From positions 1 through 64,000 of the forward strand of contig NZ_CAADHO010000012.1 in the NCBI RefSeq assembly GCF_900699765.1: a DNA stretch of 64,000 nt. The letters are read 5' to 3'. A program made the position numbers and the translations under genes. Source of the stretch: Desulfoluna butyratoxydans (GTDB lineage: Bacteria; Desulfobacterota; Desulfobacteria; Desulfobacterales; Desulfolunaceae). Of this stretch, positions 43,956 to 52,923 are shown piece after piece. Numbering within the stretch: position 1 is the first letter of the stretch; every line of letters begins with the position of its first letter. The notes under the pieces are model-generated. The model had not been told where the DNA came from. It did no database searches and saw only the letters and a list, made by a program, of their open reading frames with translations.

Positions 43956-44141
43956 ATGGCGACAAACGCGAGTGCCCTTGAGGCAGACATCATCAAAGAA
44001 CTTCAGGCGGAGGGGTTCGCAACAGATAACGAGTTCGCACGGATCGAGAGGCTGGCAGCGGCCCTGGGCCGGGCCGTCTACAAACACATGACCCTTCTGG
44101 ATGATACCTCCGGAAGCCCGGCATCCAAAGGACACACATAA
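43956..44141 (+). CDS. Small protein between spike and gpU-like genes
   Basis: 61 residues, two bases after the spike stop and one base before the gpU-like start. Helical (ALEADIIKELQAEGF...ARIERLAAALGRAVYKHMTLL). The ribosome binding site is weak, so coupling to spike translation is likely. Family not recognised. Confidence 0.55.
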   Translation: MATNASALEADIIKELQAEGFATDNEFARIERLAAALGRAVYKHMTLLDDTSGSPASKGHT

Positions 44142-44142
44142 A

Positions 44143-44529
44143 ATGGACGTGGGAACTTTCGGAGAGATCGTTTTTGAAACCAGCCGCACGCGGATCCGCA
44201 CCTTCGACGAGTTCAAGCGCTCATCCAAGGCGCGGTTTGCCGAACATGCCGTCACCGGGAAAAAGCCTGTCCTGGAGTTTCTTGGCCCGGGCCTGGACGA
44301 GGTGTCGCTTCAGATGATGTTTGCCGAAAGCCTGGGTGTCTCGCCTTCAGGTGAGATCGATGCCGTTCGCAAGGTGCTGGCCTCCGGAGAGGCAAAGAAC
44401 CTGGTTGTGGGCGGGTACAACTTCGGGCGGTTTGCCCTTCTTTCCATGGAAGAGGATTGGCAGAAATTCGACGGCAAAGGGCGGCTCCTGGTTGCTGCGG
44501 TCTCCATCAAGTTAAAGGAGTTTGCGTAA
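44143..44529 (+). CDS. Tail protein U (P2 gpU family)
   Basis: 128 residues with the clear gpU pattern GEIVFETSRTRIRTFDEFKR, ARFAEHAVTGKKPVLEFLGPGLDEVSLQM and LVVGGYNFGRFAL. It acts in tail assembly. In P2 the U gene lies next to T; here it is moved between spike and wedge genes. Confidence 0.88.
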   Translation: MDVGTFGEIVFETSRTRIRTFDEFKRSSKARFAEHAVTGKKPVLEFLGPGLDEVSLQMMFAESLGVSPSGEIDAVRKVLASGEAKNLVVGGYNFGRFALLSMEEDWQKFDGKGRLLVAAVSIKLKEFA

Positions 44530-44850
44530 ATGGAATTGAATGTGACGGGGCAGCTGGACCGTGTGGTGATCGGAGCAACGGGCATCGATGCCATTGTGCA
44601 GCAGGTGCAGATTGTGTGCGCCACCCGGGTGGGGACTCTTCCCCTGGACAGGGCCTTCGGAGCACAGGCGGACTATCTGGACACACCGCTTCCGGTGGCC
44701 AAGGCCAAAGCATCGGCAGCCGTGATCAAGGGGATTGAGACCTATGTCCCCGGGGTGGATGTTCTCTCCGTGTCCTGGGTGGCCGATGCCGAAAAGGCCC
44801 GGGCCGGGACACTGATCCCTGTGGTGAGGATTAAAATCAATGAGCCTTAA
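44530..44850 (+). CDS. Baseplate wedge W (gp25-like)
   Basis: 106 residues (P2 gpW 115) with the gp25 core IVCATRVGTLPLDRAFG and PVVRIKIN near the end. Part of the baseplate wedge with J and I. Its end overlaps the J gene. Confidence 0.88.
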   Translation: MELNVTGQLDRVVIGATGIDAIVQQVQIVCATRVGTLPLDRAFGAQADYLDTPLPVAKAKASAAVIKGIETYVPGVDVLSVSWVADAEKARAGTLIPVVRIKINEP

Positions 44851-45958
44851 GAACCTTCCGGACATCCAATTTGTGGAAGCCGATGCCGAGAAAACCATCA
44901 GCAATATTTTAACCGTGCACGAGGGCATCACAGGCAAATCCCTATCCCCTGCGGATCCGGAGCGCCTCTTTCTCATGGGGCTGGCTTCCATTATCGTGCA
45001 GCAGCGTGAGCTGATCAACCACGCGGGGAAAATGAATCTCCTGGCCTACAGCGAGGGCGACCACCTGGATCACCTGGGGGCCTTTACGGAGACGGAGCGG
45101 CTGGACTCTTCTGCCGCCGGAACCCTATGCCGGTTTTCCATTGCCGAGCCCCTCGGATTTGTGGTGGCCATCAACAAAGGGATCCGCGTCTCTCCGGACG
45201 GCACACTCTTTTTCAAGACGGAAAGCTATGCCGAGGTGGCCGCCGGGGAGAGCTTTGTTGACGTGCCCGTGACCTGTATGGCCACGGGCGCCGTGGGCAA
45301 CGGATACGTGCCTGGGCAGATCAACCAGATGGTGGATCCCGTCCCATATGTGGTGAGCGTTTCCAACACCATCACATCCACGGGCGGAGCCGATAGAGAA
45401 GGCAACGAGCCTTACAGAGAGCGGATCCACAACGCCCCGGACAAGTACTCGGTTGCAGGTCCCGAAGGGGCCTACATCTACTGGGCCAAGTCGGCCCACC
45501 AGGAGATCGCCGACGTGGCCGTGGTCTCTCCTGCAGACGCCACCGTCCAGGTGGTGGTGCTCCTCTCCGGAGGCAGGCTTCCGGATGAAACCATTTTGCA
45601 AACCGTGGCCGATGCCGTGACGCCGAAGAACCGAAGGCCCTTGACGGATAGGGTGTCCGTCATTGCTCCGGTGCCGGTGGGCTTCGACATCGATGCCGAC
45701 TATTTTATTTCCGGAGAGAACCAGGAGGCCATCTCTGAAATTCAAAGCCGGGTGAGCAAGGCCATTGCCGACTACACAGCCTGGCAAAGCGAAAAGCTGG
45801 GCCGAGACATCAACCCCGATGAGCTGGTTTTCCGCTTAAAGAGTGCCGGCGCAAAACGCGTGGTGCTGCGGTCTCCCTCTTTTCAAAAGCTGGCCACCAC
45901 CCAGGTGGCCCAGGCAGGCACCCAAACCTTGAATTACGCGGGGGTGGAAGATGAGTAA
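44840..45958 (+). CDS. Baseplate protein J
   Basis: 372 residues (P2 gpJ 302). Family signals include HLDHLGAFTETERL, the GAVGNGYVPGQINQMVDP segment and the late PDELVFRLKSAGAKRVVLRSP. It forms the wedge ring with W and I. The next start overlaps by eight bases. Confidence 0.9.
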   Translation: MSLKNLPDIQFVEADAEKTISNILTVHEGITGKSLSPADPERLFLMGLASIIVQQRELINHAGKMNLLAYSEGDHLDHLGAFTETERLDSSAAGTLCRFSIAEPLGFVVAINKGIRVSPDGTLFFKTESYAEVAAGESFVDVPVTCMATGAVGNGYVPGQINQMVDPVPYVVSVSNTITSTGGADREGNEPYRERIHNAPDKYSVAGPEGAYIYWAKSAHQEIADVAVVSPADATVQVVVLLSGGRLPDETILQTVADAVTPKNRRPLTDRVSVIAPVPVGFDIDADYFISGENQEAISEIQSRVSKAIADYTAWQSEKLGRDINPDELVFRLKSAGAKRVVLRSPSFQKLATTQVAQAGTQTLNYAGVEDE

Positions 45959-46601
45959 GGCTTTGGCCGACATCTCCTTTGCAGACATCCTCCCCGCGTC
46001 TATCTCCGGAGACGAAAGCATCCGGGCAGCTGCCCGCGCCATCAATGGCGACCTGAAGCAGATCAACCGGGCCATCGACACCTTATATATATACAGCCGG
46101 TGGGACGAGCTGGAGGAGCCCCTCCTCACCCACCTGGCCTGGCAGTTCAAGGTGGACTTCTGGGACGACAGCCTGACCCTTGAAAAGAAGAGGGCCCTTG
46201 TCCGGAACTCCGTGGCCCGTCATCGACAAAAAGGAACTCCGTCCGCCATCGAGGGCGCCATCGCCGACGTGCTCGGCGGCGGCACCGTGGAAGAGTGGTG
46301 GACCTACGACGGCCAGCCCTACCACTTCCGTGTACGCGTGGAAGTCACCGACCAGGGCGTCACCGATCAGGCCTACGCCTGGGCAGACCAGCTCATCGAA
46401 GCCTACAAGAACGTCCGCTCCAAGCTCGATGCCGTCATCACCTACCTGACAGGGCAGGGCACAATGCACATGGCCATGGCCGGACAATACGCCGAAACCG
46501 TCTCCGTCTTCCCCTGGCAACCCGAAAACCTGGAAGAGTCCGGGCCCGTCTATTTTGGCCTGGGAACCCAGATGATCGAAACCACCTGCATCTATCCCTA
46601 A
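45951..46601 (+). CDS. Tail protein I
   Basis: 216 residues (P2 gpI 176) with the family core WDELEEPLLTHLAWQFKVDFWDDSLTLEKKRALVRNSVARHRQKGTP split here by an extra C-terminal part. Wedge component that links fibres to the baseplate. Fifteen bases before the fibre gene. Confidence 0.88.
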   Translation: MSKALADISFADILPASISGDESIRAAARAINGDLKQINRAIDTLYIYSRWDELEEPLLTHLAWQFKVDFWDDSLTLEKKRALVRNSVARHRQKGTPSAIEGAIADVLGGGTVEEWWTYDGQPYHFRVRVEVTDQGVTDQAYAWADQLIEAYKNVRSKLDAVITYLTGQGTMHMAMAGQYAETVSVFPWQPENLEESGPVYFGLGTQMIETTCIYP

Positions 46602-46615
46602 AAAAGGAAACACCA

Positions 46616-47638
46616 ATGGCAGAATCCTATTTCACAACTTTAACCAACACCGGCAAGGCGATGTTCGCCAACTCGCCGGTCCTGGGGCAATCGGTCTCGT
46701 TTTCAACCCTGGCCGTAGGCGACGGTAACGGATCCTACGCGGGCCTGGAGCTGGCAGCCATGCTTCAGCGAACCACGTTGATCAACGAAGTGTGGCGCGG
46801 AAGTATCAACCATATCTCTGTGGATGAAACCAACAGCAACTGGCTTGTGGTGGAGGCCTTCATCCCATCCGATGTGGGAGACTTCGACATCCGGGAGGTG
46901 GGTGTCCTTGACTCGGAGGGCAACCTCATTGCCATCGGGAAGTATCCCCTTACGTATAAGCCCAAGATTACCCAGGGGGCTTCCAAGGATCTCTACGTGA
47001 AGATGATCCTGGAGGTGACGGACACGGCTGCAGTGGAGCTGAAGGTGGATCCAGCGGTGGTATTGGCGACCAGGCAGCATGTGGCGGATGAGTTACAGGC
47101 GTCAGTAGAAGCGGAGAGGCTTCACTTGGCAGAAGAGCTGAGGGCGTATTCGGTTGGAATGGTCGGCTTTTTTGATCGGGAAGTTCCTCCCGCGGGATGG
47201 ATGGAGGCTAATGGGAGCGAGTGCCCGGAGAAAGCAACCGTTTTGAATACGATTCTTGCGGGGCGGCATGGGATGGGGCCAAGTGGCCGAAGTTTATTGC
47301 CTGACCTGCGAGGTGAATTTGTCCGTGGGTGGGACAACGGCAGGGGGGTGGATGCCGACCGTGTGCTGGGTAGTTGGCAGGGAGACGCAATACGAAATAT
47401 TACTGGCGAGTGGGAAACGACAATAGATGCAGAGAGCCTTTCGTTTGCCGGATCTGCGAGATTTACAGGTGCCCTTTACCGTTCAAAACCTAACATTGCA
47501 AAACAATTTACCACCGTTTCAGGAGCGAACAGCAGTATTGACGGAGTGGGCTTTGACGCATCAAGAGTTGTGCCAACCGCAAGTGAAAACCGCTCTCGAA
47601 ACGGGGCCTTTCTCGCGTGTATTTACGCGGGGATATAG
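46616..47638 (+). CDS. Tail fibre protein
   Basis: 340 residues from ATG 46616 after AAAAAGGAAA; upstream in-frame codons are shadow of the I gene. The N-terminus has the fibre attachment domain (YFTTLTNTGKAMFANSPVLGQSVSFSTLAVGDG), the middle a coiled coil, and the C-terminus a collar-type domain (GFFDREVPPAGWMEANG; LPDLRGEFVRGWDNGRGVD). It binds the host surface, possibly the very glycan that prophage A's acyltransferase modifies. Confidence 0.85.
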   Translation: MAESYFTTLTNTGKAMFANSPVLGQSVSFSTLAVGDGNGSYAGLELAAMLQRTTLINEVWRGSINHISVDETNSNWLVVEAFIPSDVGDFDIREVGVLDSEGNLIAIGKYPLTYKPKITQGASKDLYVKMILEVTDTAAVELKVDPAVVLATRQHVADELQASVEAERLHLAEELRAYSVGMVGFFDREVPPAGWMEANGSECPEKATVLNTILAGRHGMGPSGRSLLPDLRGEFVRGWDNGRGVDADRVLGSWQGDAIRNITGEWETTIDAESLSFAGSARFTGALYRSKPNIAKQFTTVSGANSSIDGVGFDASRVVPTASENRSRNGAFLACIYAGI

Positions 47639-47648
47639 GAGACTATAT

Positions 47649-48260
47649 ATGAAAGTTTATCCATGGGATGAATCAACTAACGAAGCCTTACTCCCTGTGG
47701 TAAAGCCTGACAATCACCCAAACCCCATCGGGCGATCAGAAACCGCCACACCTGTTCCAGAGAACATCCCCGCAGGCTACGCGGCCCGTGCCGCCTTGAC
47801 CGCTGAAGGGTGGTTTCGGGGGTGGGAAGTGGTCATCGACAAACGCGGGGACGCGTACTGGACTCAGGATGGAATAAAGAACTCTGTCTCTGAGCTGGGC
47901 AACGACATCCCAGATGGAAGCCTGACAGAGCCACCGCCCACCCACTTTCACCGAACCCATGACGGGGCCTCATGGCTCTTGGATTTACCCCTGTTGTCTG
48001 CTGCAAGGCGTAAGGAACGCGACGGAAAATTGTTAGCCATCTATGCCCCAGCTTCCCAGCAGCTATCCCGATGGATCGACGAAGCAGAAGACGACTCCGC
48101 TGCATTTGCTTTTTATAAAAGCCAGCGTTCCGTATGGCACGTTTGGGCCGATGCACTGTGCGATTTGCCCGACCAGAGCGGTTTTCCCTGGGCGGATGGA
48201 GATGTGCCTTGGCCAGAACAACCGCCCAGTCCTATGAGATACGCCACAAAACCCGAATAA
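47649..48260 (+). CDS. Tail fibre assembly protein
   Basis: 203 residues from ATG 47649 with AGGAG at 47638-47642. The C-terminal half carries the family segments SARRKERDGKLLAIYAPASQQ and WHVWADALCDLP, shared with the fragment at 3-266 of prophage A. It chaperones fibre folding. Last tail gene of prophage B. Confidence 0.85.
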   Translation: MKVYPWDESTNEALLPVVKPDNHPNPIGRSETATPVPENIPAGYAARAALTAEGWFRGWEVVIDKRGDAYWTQDGIKNSVSELGNDIPDGSLTEPPPTHFHRTHDGASWLLDLPLLSAARRKERDGKLLAIYAPASQQLSRWIDEAEDDSAAFAFYKSQRSVWHVWADALCDLPDQSGFPWADGDVPWPEQPPSPMRYATKPE

Positions 48261-48721
48261 GACGGAAATTAAAATTGTGGAAGTTCAACAAAATGGCAGA
48301 CGTATTTTCGGGATTTTACAGAGTGTTAGGATGATATAGATGAAAGGAGATATTTTAAATATAGGGTTGTTATTATAGCTGGATTGTCTCAAACCAGGGA
48401 TCTGGATTCGATTCCCGTAGCCGCAACCGTCAAAAGTATTTAATTGAGGAGTGTTGGAACCACGCAGGATAACTGTTGAAGAATATAACGGCTCGAAGTC
48501 TTATATCCAGTTTTCAGGCTGTTGGGATTGTCAAAATAAAGAAATGGGATTCTGTCCACAGGTCCCATTTCTATTGAAAGCAGTGAAACACTCTAAAGGA
48601 AAACTGTTGCGACTCCGATAAGTATTCATGTTATCAAATTGACAGGCCAGAGCTCTTTGTTTTTGGCTTAATTTATTTAAATTAAGTTGGCTTATGATTT
48701 ATTGAATTGTGGAGGTTGGTT
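48261..48721. other. AT-rich gap between tail and cargo
   Basis: 460 bp of low-GC sequence. It holds the possible small gene at 48454-48621 and, inside that frame, a 10-bp inverted repeat (48540-48549 with 48563-48572). No other gene is seen. It must contain the promoter of the lipoprotein gene. Confidence 0.5.
48454..48621 (+). CDS. Possible small cysteine-containing protein
   Basis: 55 codons from TTG, four bases after GAGGAG-like sequence; a GTG three bases earlier is an alternative. The translation is protein-like, with CWDC and FCPQ segments that could bind zinc or form disulfides, and a basic end. The codons also hold an inverted repeat, so the sequence could have another role. Not recognised. 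Confidence 0.35.
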   Translation: MEPRRITVEEYNGSKSYIQFSGCWDCQNKEMGFCPQVPFLLKAVKHSKGKLLRLR

Positions 48722-49507
48722 GTGTATCGAAGTTTGATGGTTTTTTTTGCTCTTTTGGTTTCTACGGCATGTGTATCTACAACTCCGGCCCCACTGAATT
48801 TAGGGACATATGATGGTAATTTGGCATTATATCCTGCGGTTGTAGGTGTTTATTGTAATCAAGGGGCTCCCTTGGAAGAGATCGATATTTACAATGAGAC
48901 CTTTCAATCGGGGTATGTTTATACGTATGACTTTCTAATAGAAATCCGGTTTAAGATAGCGGTCAAAATGGTCGGTAATACCGTCGATGTAACGCTTGTT
49001 GGCATGCAGCACAAGGATTCGGATACAAAATTATGGCTTGATAATAATATTACCTTAGTTTTTGATCAGAAAGGGTATTCAAATAAAGTATCTCATGCAA
49101 TTGTTGAAATTTTGAATGATCCGAATGCGTATAGTTCTTCAAGACGCGATTTGTTAGCAGATTTGGCGTTTAATTATGCTGTTCTTAAAGATTTAACAGA
49201 TGCAGGTAGGGGTAAATGGCTTGACGAGAATATGAAGGGGCGAACATATGAATTGGATTTTACCTTGTCCAACACTATAGACAACACGGCTGTTGAGAAT
49301 AGACGGTTTCATTCAGATGATGACGCAAGGTACACTGTATATTTAGACTGGAAACCCAACACGCTTTTTTCAGGGTTTTCGATATCAATGCTGACCAACA
49401 ATTCGAAGTATGCCCTTCTGAAAAAGGGCACACCAGTGAAAACGCGAGGAATTGTTTTGTCCGGGGATAGCCGATTGTCATTGCGCTTAAAAGAAGTTGC
49501 CTTGTAG
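48722..49507 (+). CDS. Lipoprotein, prophage B cargo
   Basis: 261 residues from GTG 48722, six bases after GGAGG. A lipoprotein signal is clear: short basic start, hydrophobic core VFFALLV and lipobox STAC (C near residue 17). The mature part is beta-rich and unrecognised. The gene is AT-rich, lies after the last tail gene and before the attachment site, the same place as the acyltransferase in prophage A, so it is probably a lysogenic-conversion gene expressed from its own promoter, perhaps altering the cell surface or excluding other phages. Confidence 0.7.
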   Translation: MYRSLMVFFALLVSTACVSTTPAPLNLGTYDGNLALYPAVVGVYCNQGAPLEEIDIYNETFQSGYVYTYDFLIEIRFKIAVKMVGNTVDVTLVGMQHKDSDTKLWLDNNITLVFDQKGYSNKVSHAIVEILNDPNAYSSSRRDLLADLAFNYAVLKDLTDAGRGKWLDENMKGRTYELDFTLSNTIDNTAVENRRFHSDDDARYTVYLDWKPNTLFSGFSISMLTNNSKYALLKKGTPVKTRGIVLSGDSRLSLRLKEVAL

Positions 49508-49532
49508 GCGGAATGGCTTGGTCATTTTAAAT

Positions 49533-49554
49533 TATCCGTCAAGTTTCCGTATAG
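49533..49554. promoter_or_regulatory. Integrase arm-type sites, right end of prophage B
   Basis: TATCCGTCAAG (49533-49543) and TTTCCGTATAG (49544-49554) in tandem. The second is identical to the repeat at 5397-5407 at the left end. They lie about 40 bp inside the right attachment site. Confidence 0.6.
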
Positions 49555-49594
49555 TTTAAAGTAATATATTGGTTTTATTTGTCACTGGCGAGTT

Positions 49595-49653
49595 CTTAAA
49601 ATCCCTCGGTCGCAAGACTGTACGAGTTCGATTCTCGTTCCGGGTACCATAAA
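49595..49653 (+). repeat. Right attachment site of prophage B: tRNA-Leu 3' fragment
   Basis: 59 bp, 57 identical to 5208-5266, with CCA at 49647-49649. No tRNA 5' half is present upstream. The two differences (T for C, A for G) restore a base pair in the variable-arm stem, so both versions would work in a tRNA. Confidence 0.85.
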
Positions 49654-49680
49654 TTGTAAATACGATTTCAGTATCTTAAA

Positions 49681-49718
49681 AAAGGTTTCTTGCCGTTGCG
49701 GCAGGAAACCTTTTTGCG
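49681..49718 (+). terminator. Terminator right of attachment site
   Basis: Fifteen-pair stem with one wobble (49681-49695 with 49699-49713), loop TTG and a T-run. Probably the original terminator of the tRNA-Leu transcript or of the next element. Confidence 0.75.
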
Positions 49719-50110
49719 TTTCAAGTGAGCCCAAATCCCTTCAAATAGCCCCACATAGACCCATTTTGCGTTACAGTTTCATTACAGTGGAAAAACGAAG
49801 GCCGCTTCGCCCCCTGCGTCAGGATAGGTGTCTTTCAGTCCACTTTGTAGTGGTAAAGCCATCGTGGCGTTGGCGTGCCAAAAATCTAGAATTACCCCCT
49901 GTTGTATAAAGGGTAGTCACTGCGATCCTTCTTAATTCTCTGATTGCCTCAGGCTTTTCTGGCACCTGGAGTTCGGATTGACCTTATTCGAAGGTTATTT
50001 TCTTCGTTTTTGGCCCTCGTTATTTTGGTGACTATTCAACTTAATTTGACAAACAGGTCTTGACAGCTTTGCCATGAATTCCAGCGATTCTGACAGTTCT
50101 AACCTTTATG
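49719..50110. other. Gap without recognised gene
   Basis: About 390 bp between the attachment region and the first interspersed repeat. Apart from the arm-like sites at 49770 no gene or motif is evident, and no further tRNA fragment was found. Confidence 0.5.
49770..49787. promoter_or_regulatory. Prophage A-type arm sites outside prophage B
   Basis: GTTACAGTTTCATTACAG differs at one base from 5150-5167 at the right end of prophage A. It lies 117 bp right of the attachment fragment, as the prophage B arm sites lie at its left end. It may be what remains of a third element that used an A-type integrase. Confidence 0.4.
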
Positions 50111-50183
50111 CCGGAACGTTTTTTGCGGAGCTTTTTTTCAAAAAAGCGACCCGCCGGAGGCAAATTCGAGCTGAATAGTTACC
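50111..50183. repeat. Interspersed repeat copy 1
   Basis: Contains TTTTTTGCGGAGC, a run through CAAAAAAGCGACCCGCCGGAGGC and GCTGAATAGT. The CTTTTTTT/AAAAAAG core can pair and may end the leftward TonB-receptor transcript. Related copies lie at 53493, 58231 and 63899. Confidence 0.7.
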
Positions 50184-50205
50184 GTTTTTTTTCAGCTCGG
50201 CGGAG

Positions 50206-52215
50206 TTAAAATCGGACGGTTACACGGGCCCCCCACTCGGCCGGAGGGGAGTAGATGTTGTAGATCCCTGCAAAGCCTATGGTGTCGTATGTGGTGTCAA
50301 ACACATTGCGGCCGTAGAGATAGATATCGAAGAACTGGGCTTCATAACCCAGTTTTACATTGACCAGCTCATAGGCATCCCGCTTTGTGGTGTTGGTTTT
50401 GTCCAGGTACATGTCGCCGTAGCCGGTGGCATCGACCTGGGCAAAGAGGCCCCGGGCGTCGCGGTAGGCCAGGCCGCAGTTGAAGCTGTATTTTGGGGCG
50501 AACCGGTTCTCGTTGCCGCTGTAATTGCCCAGGGCGTCTTCAAAGGAGTCAAAGGTGGTCTCGTTGAGACCGAGACCGCCGAAGAGGGTGAAGCTTCTTC
50601 CCAGGAGTGCCGTGAATTCGATCTCTGCGCCTTGGGACGTGGCTTCGGCCGCGTTGGACGTATAGGTATGGACAGGGTTTGATTTGGAGATGTGGGCCGT
50701 GACCTGCATATCCGAAATATCCATGTAGTAGAGGTTGGCGTTGAGAGTGAGCCTTTTCTGGAGGAGTCTTGATTTGAACCCGATGTCATAGGAGTAGAGG
50801 GTCTCTTCGTCATAGGTCTTGGGGTAGCCGGTGACGGCGTATGGGTTGAATCCGCCGGAGCGGTACCCCTTTGCGATGGTGACATATCCCATGATGTCCG
50901 GCGTGACATGGTAATTTAGGGCCAGCTTGGGAGAGACTTCGTCATAGGTGTTCTTCTCGTTCAGGTCTTTGGCTTTATCGTCGAGCTCTTTTTTTTCATC
51001 GTCGTAGCGGAGGCCTGCGATGATGTTGAGGCGGGGCGTAAGCCCGTAGTTGATGTGGCCGAAGATGCCGAGGGAGTCCCCGTCAATGGTCTGGAGAACG
51101 GTCATGGGCATGACGCCTGTCCAGGTTTCATCGATGTCGTTTTCAAAGATATCGGCATACAGCCCCATGAGCCAGCTGAGGTTGCCTGAGGTCCCGCTGA
51201 GGCGAAGCTCCTGGGAACTCTTTGTGTAGACGTTGTCCAGAAAAAGGTGTCGCTCCAGCATGGGGTTGGAGGTGAAGTCGTTGTCCTGGACCTGCTCGCC
51301 GTGAAATCTTCGGTGCGTGGTGACCGAATCGATGGCCACGTCGGGTGTGATGTCACCATGGACCTTCAGGCTGGTGAGGTCGTTGCTGGAGGTGTTCTCG
51401 CCCTCCAGGTCGGATGTCACTTCCCGGTCCGGCTGGAAGGTGTTTCCCAGGCTTCCGGCGCCGTCGTCATAGCTCAGGATGCTCTTGATCAGGGTGATGT
51501 CCAGGGTGTCGGTGGGTGCAAGGCGCAGGTTCACCTTTCCATAGTTGTGCTCCCGGTCATCCACCTCATCTCCAGTGAGGACGTTTTTGACGTACCCGTC
51601 TTTTTCATAGTGGCGCAGTGACACGCCCAAAAAGAGCCTGTCTTTTATGAGGGGGCCCCCGATGATCGCCGAGGCCCCGCGCAGGTTGTCGCTGCCGCCC
51701 CGCACGCTCACCTTGCGGGTGGGGTCGTTGCCCTGCTCTGTTGTGATGATGTTAAGGACGCCGGCCTCTGTGTTCTTTCCGTAGAGTGTCCCCTGGGGGC
51801 CTTTGAGGACTTCGATGCGTTCAATATCAAGAATCGGGTCATTGATGCCGATGCCCATGGTCATCGGGACGCCGTCCACGTAGACACCCATGGTACTTTC
51901 CAGGGTAATGGCGTCGGCAAAGAGGCCCCGGATGGAAGGGGGGGAGGTGGTGGAAAAGCCCAGGTCGAACATCATGAGAGACGGGGTGTAATTGCTGACG
52001 TCTCGAAGGACACCGATTTCCCGGTCCTCCACGTCCATGGCGTCAAGAAGGGTCAGGCTGATGGGGATAGACTGTGGATCTTCTCGTTGTTTTTGGGCGG
52101 TGATCACCACCTCTTTCAATTCCCGAGGCTCGGGCGTGTTGTCTCCATAGGCGGTGGGGTTGCCGAATACCAAAAGGCAACAGATAACAGCTGCTGATAT
52201 GGTGAAGATGCGCAT
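50206..52215 (-). CDS. TonB-dependent outer-membrane receptor
   Basis: 669 residues: signal peptide (about 1-24), TonB box EVVITA near 35, plug domain (about 40-160, with GVYVDGVPM and IERIEVLKGPQGTLYGKNT) and a 22-strand barrel ending in the aromatic RVTVRF. It imports a scarce ligand such as a siderophore, cobamide or other chelate; substrate cannot be told from sequence. It is a single gene at the chromosome side of the prophage. A corrinoid-using pathway lies nearby, but no cobalamin riboswitch is seen upstream. Confidence 0.9.
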   Translation of the reverse strand: MRIFTISAAVICCLLVFGNPTAYGDNTPEPRELKEVVITAQKQREDPQSIPISLTLLDAMDVEDREIGVLRDVSNYTPSLMMFDLGFSTTSPPSIRGLFADAITLESTMGVYVDGVPMTMGIGINDPILDIERIEVLKGPQGTLYGKNTEAGVLNIITTEQGNDPTRKVSVRGGSDNLRGASAIIGGPLIKDRLFLGVSLRHYEKDGYVKNVLTGDEVDDREHNYGKVNLRLAPTDTLDITLIKSILSYDDGAGSLGNTFQPDREVTSDLEGENTSSNDLTSLKVHGDITPDVAIDSVTTHRRFHGEQVQDNDFTSNPMLERHLFLDNVYTKSSQELRLSGTSGNLSWLMGLYADIFENDIDETWTGVMPMTVLQTIDGDSLGIFGHINYGLTPRLNIIAGLRYDDEKKELDDKAKDLNEKNTYDEVSPKLALNYHVTPDIMGYVTIAKGYRSGGFNPYAVTGYPKTYDEETLYSYDIGFKSRLLQKRLTLNANLYYMDISDMQVTAHISKSNPVHTYTSNAAEATSQGAEIEFTALLGRSFTLFGGLGLNETTFDSFEDALGNYSGNENRFAPKYSFNCGLAYRDARGLFAQVDATGYGDMYLDKTNTTKRDAYELVNVKLGYEAQFFDIYLYGRNVFDTTYDTIGFAGIYNIYSPPAEWGARVTVRF

Positions 52216-52751
52216 GTGCCCGAATTCCTTCGTCTATACGGTAGGGATGTGATGATTTCCTTTTCCCATGAAAGAAATCTGAGGTGTGCCGGAACCCAAC
52301 TTTCAGGTTTGCCGCTTGGTAGGGAATGATTTTTATTGGTATCTCAAATTTATTTTTGGCTTCAAAGAAGTTAGTATAAGTAAAATTAAGAGTCAATGCG
52401 AAATATCTCTTTCGAGTTAAAAAGCCCGGACATGGCTGATTTCGCTTTTTGTGGGGCGGGGCGATGCTGGCCCTTGGGGACTGCCAGATTGTTTGCAGGA
52501 GGGAAAAGAAACGTGTGTTGAGGGGGGGCGGTGACCACACTGCATTCGGCCGGTTTATTGTCATGGTGAGGCGTGTCTCGCGGTATGCAGGCGCCTTTGA
52601 TTTTGTTTTTTTTTCATGAGGTACCCATGTCGGGCGTCATATGGTTCACGCCACTGCATGTTTCATTAGCTGAAAAACCCTTAAGCTGAAGCTGACGGAT
52701 TGCATTGGCGCTTCTGGTTCACCCACCCCTTGAAATAGGCACAGAGCCTGC
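52216..52751. other. Upstream region of TonB receptor gene
   Basis: About 540 bp without a supported gene. The receptor promoter must lie here on the minus strand. No riboswitch or clear operator is recognised. Confidence 0.45.
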
Positions 52752-52788
52752 AAAAACCCCGCGGCATGTGAATGCAGCGGGGTTTTTT
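52752..52788. terminator. Bidirectional terminator hairpin
   Basis: AAAAACCCCGC (52752-52762) pairs with GCGGGGTTTTTT (52777-52788). A-run and T-run on both sides allow use on either strand; on the minus strand it would end the message of the small gene at 52924-53268. Confidence 0.7.
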
Positions 52789-52923
52789 ATTGCGCCTCCC
52801 AAGCTGTTGCATGGCTGGCTTCTGGTCTTTGAAACGGGGGTGCTGATGGCTCTGGGTGCTTTTCCATTGCTTTCGGGGGCATGATAAACCCCATACAGAA
52901 AAGACAGCATAGATCAGGGGCTG

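Noticed and set aside
48380-48430. tRNA-like stretch with TTCGATTCCCGTAGCCGCAACC
   Set aside because: The T-arm stem does not pair and no D-arm or anticodon arm precedes it; similarity to a tRNA end is superficial.
52640-52710. GCCACTG box suggesting a cobalamin riboswitch near the TonB receptor
   Set aside because: The strand is wrong for the receptor gene, and the rest of the riboswitch consensus is missing.
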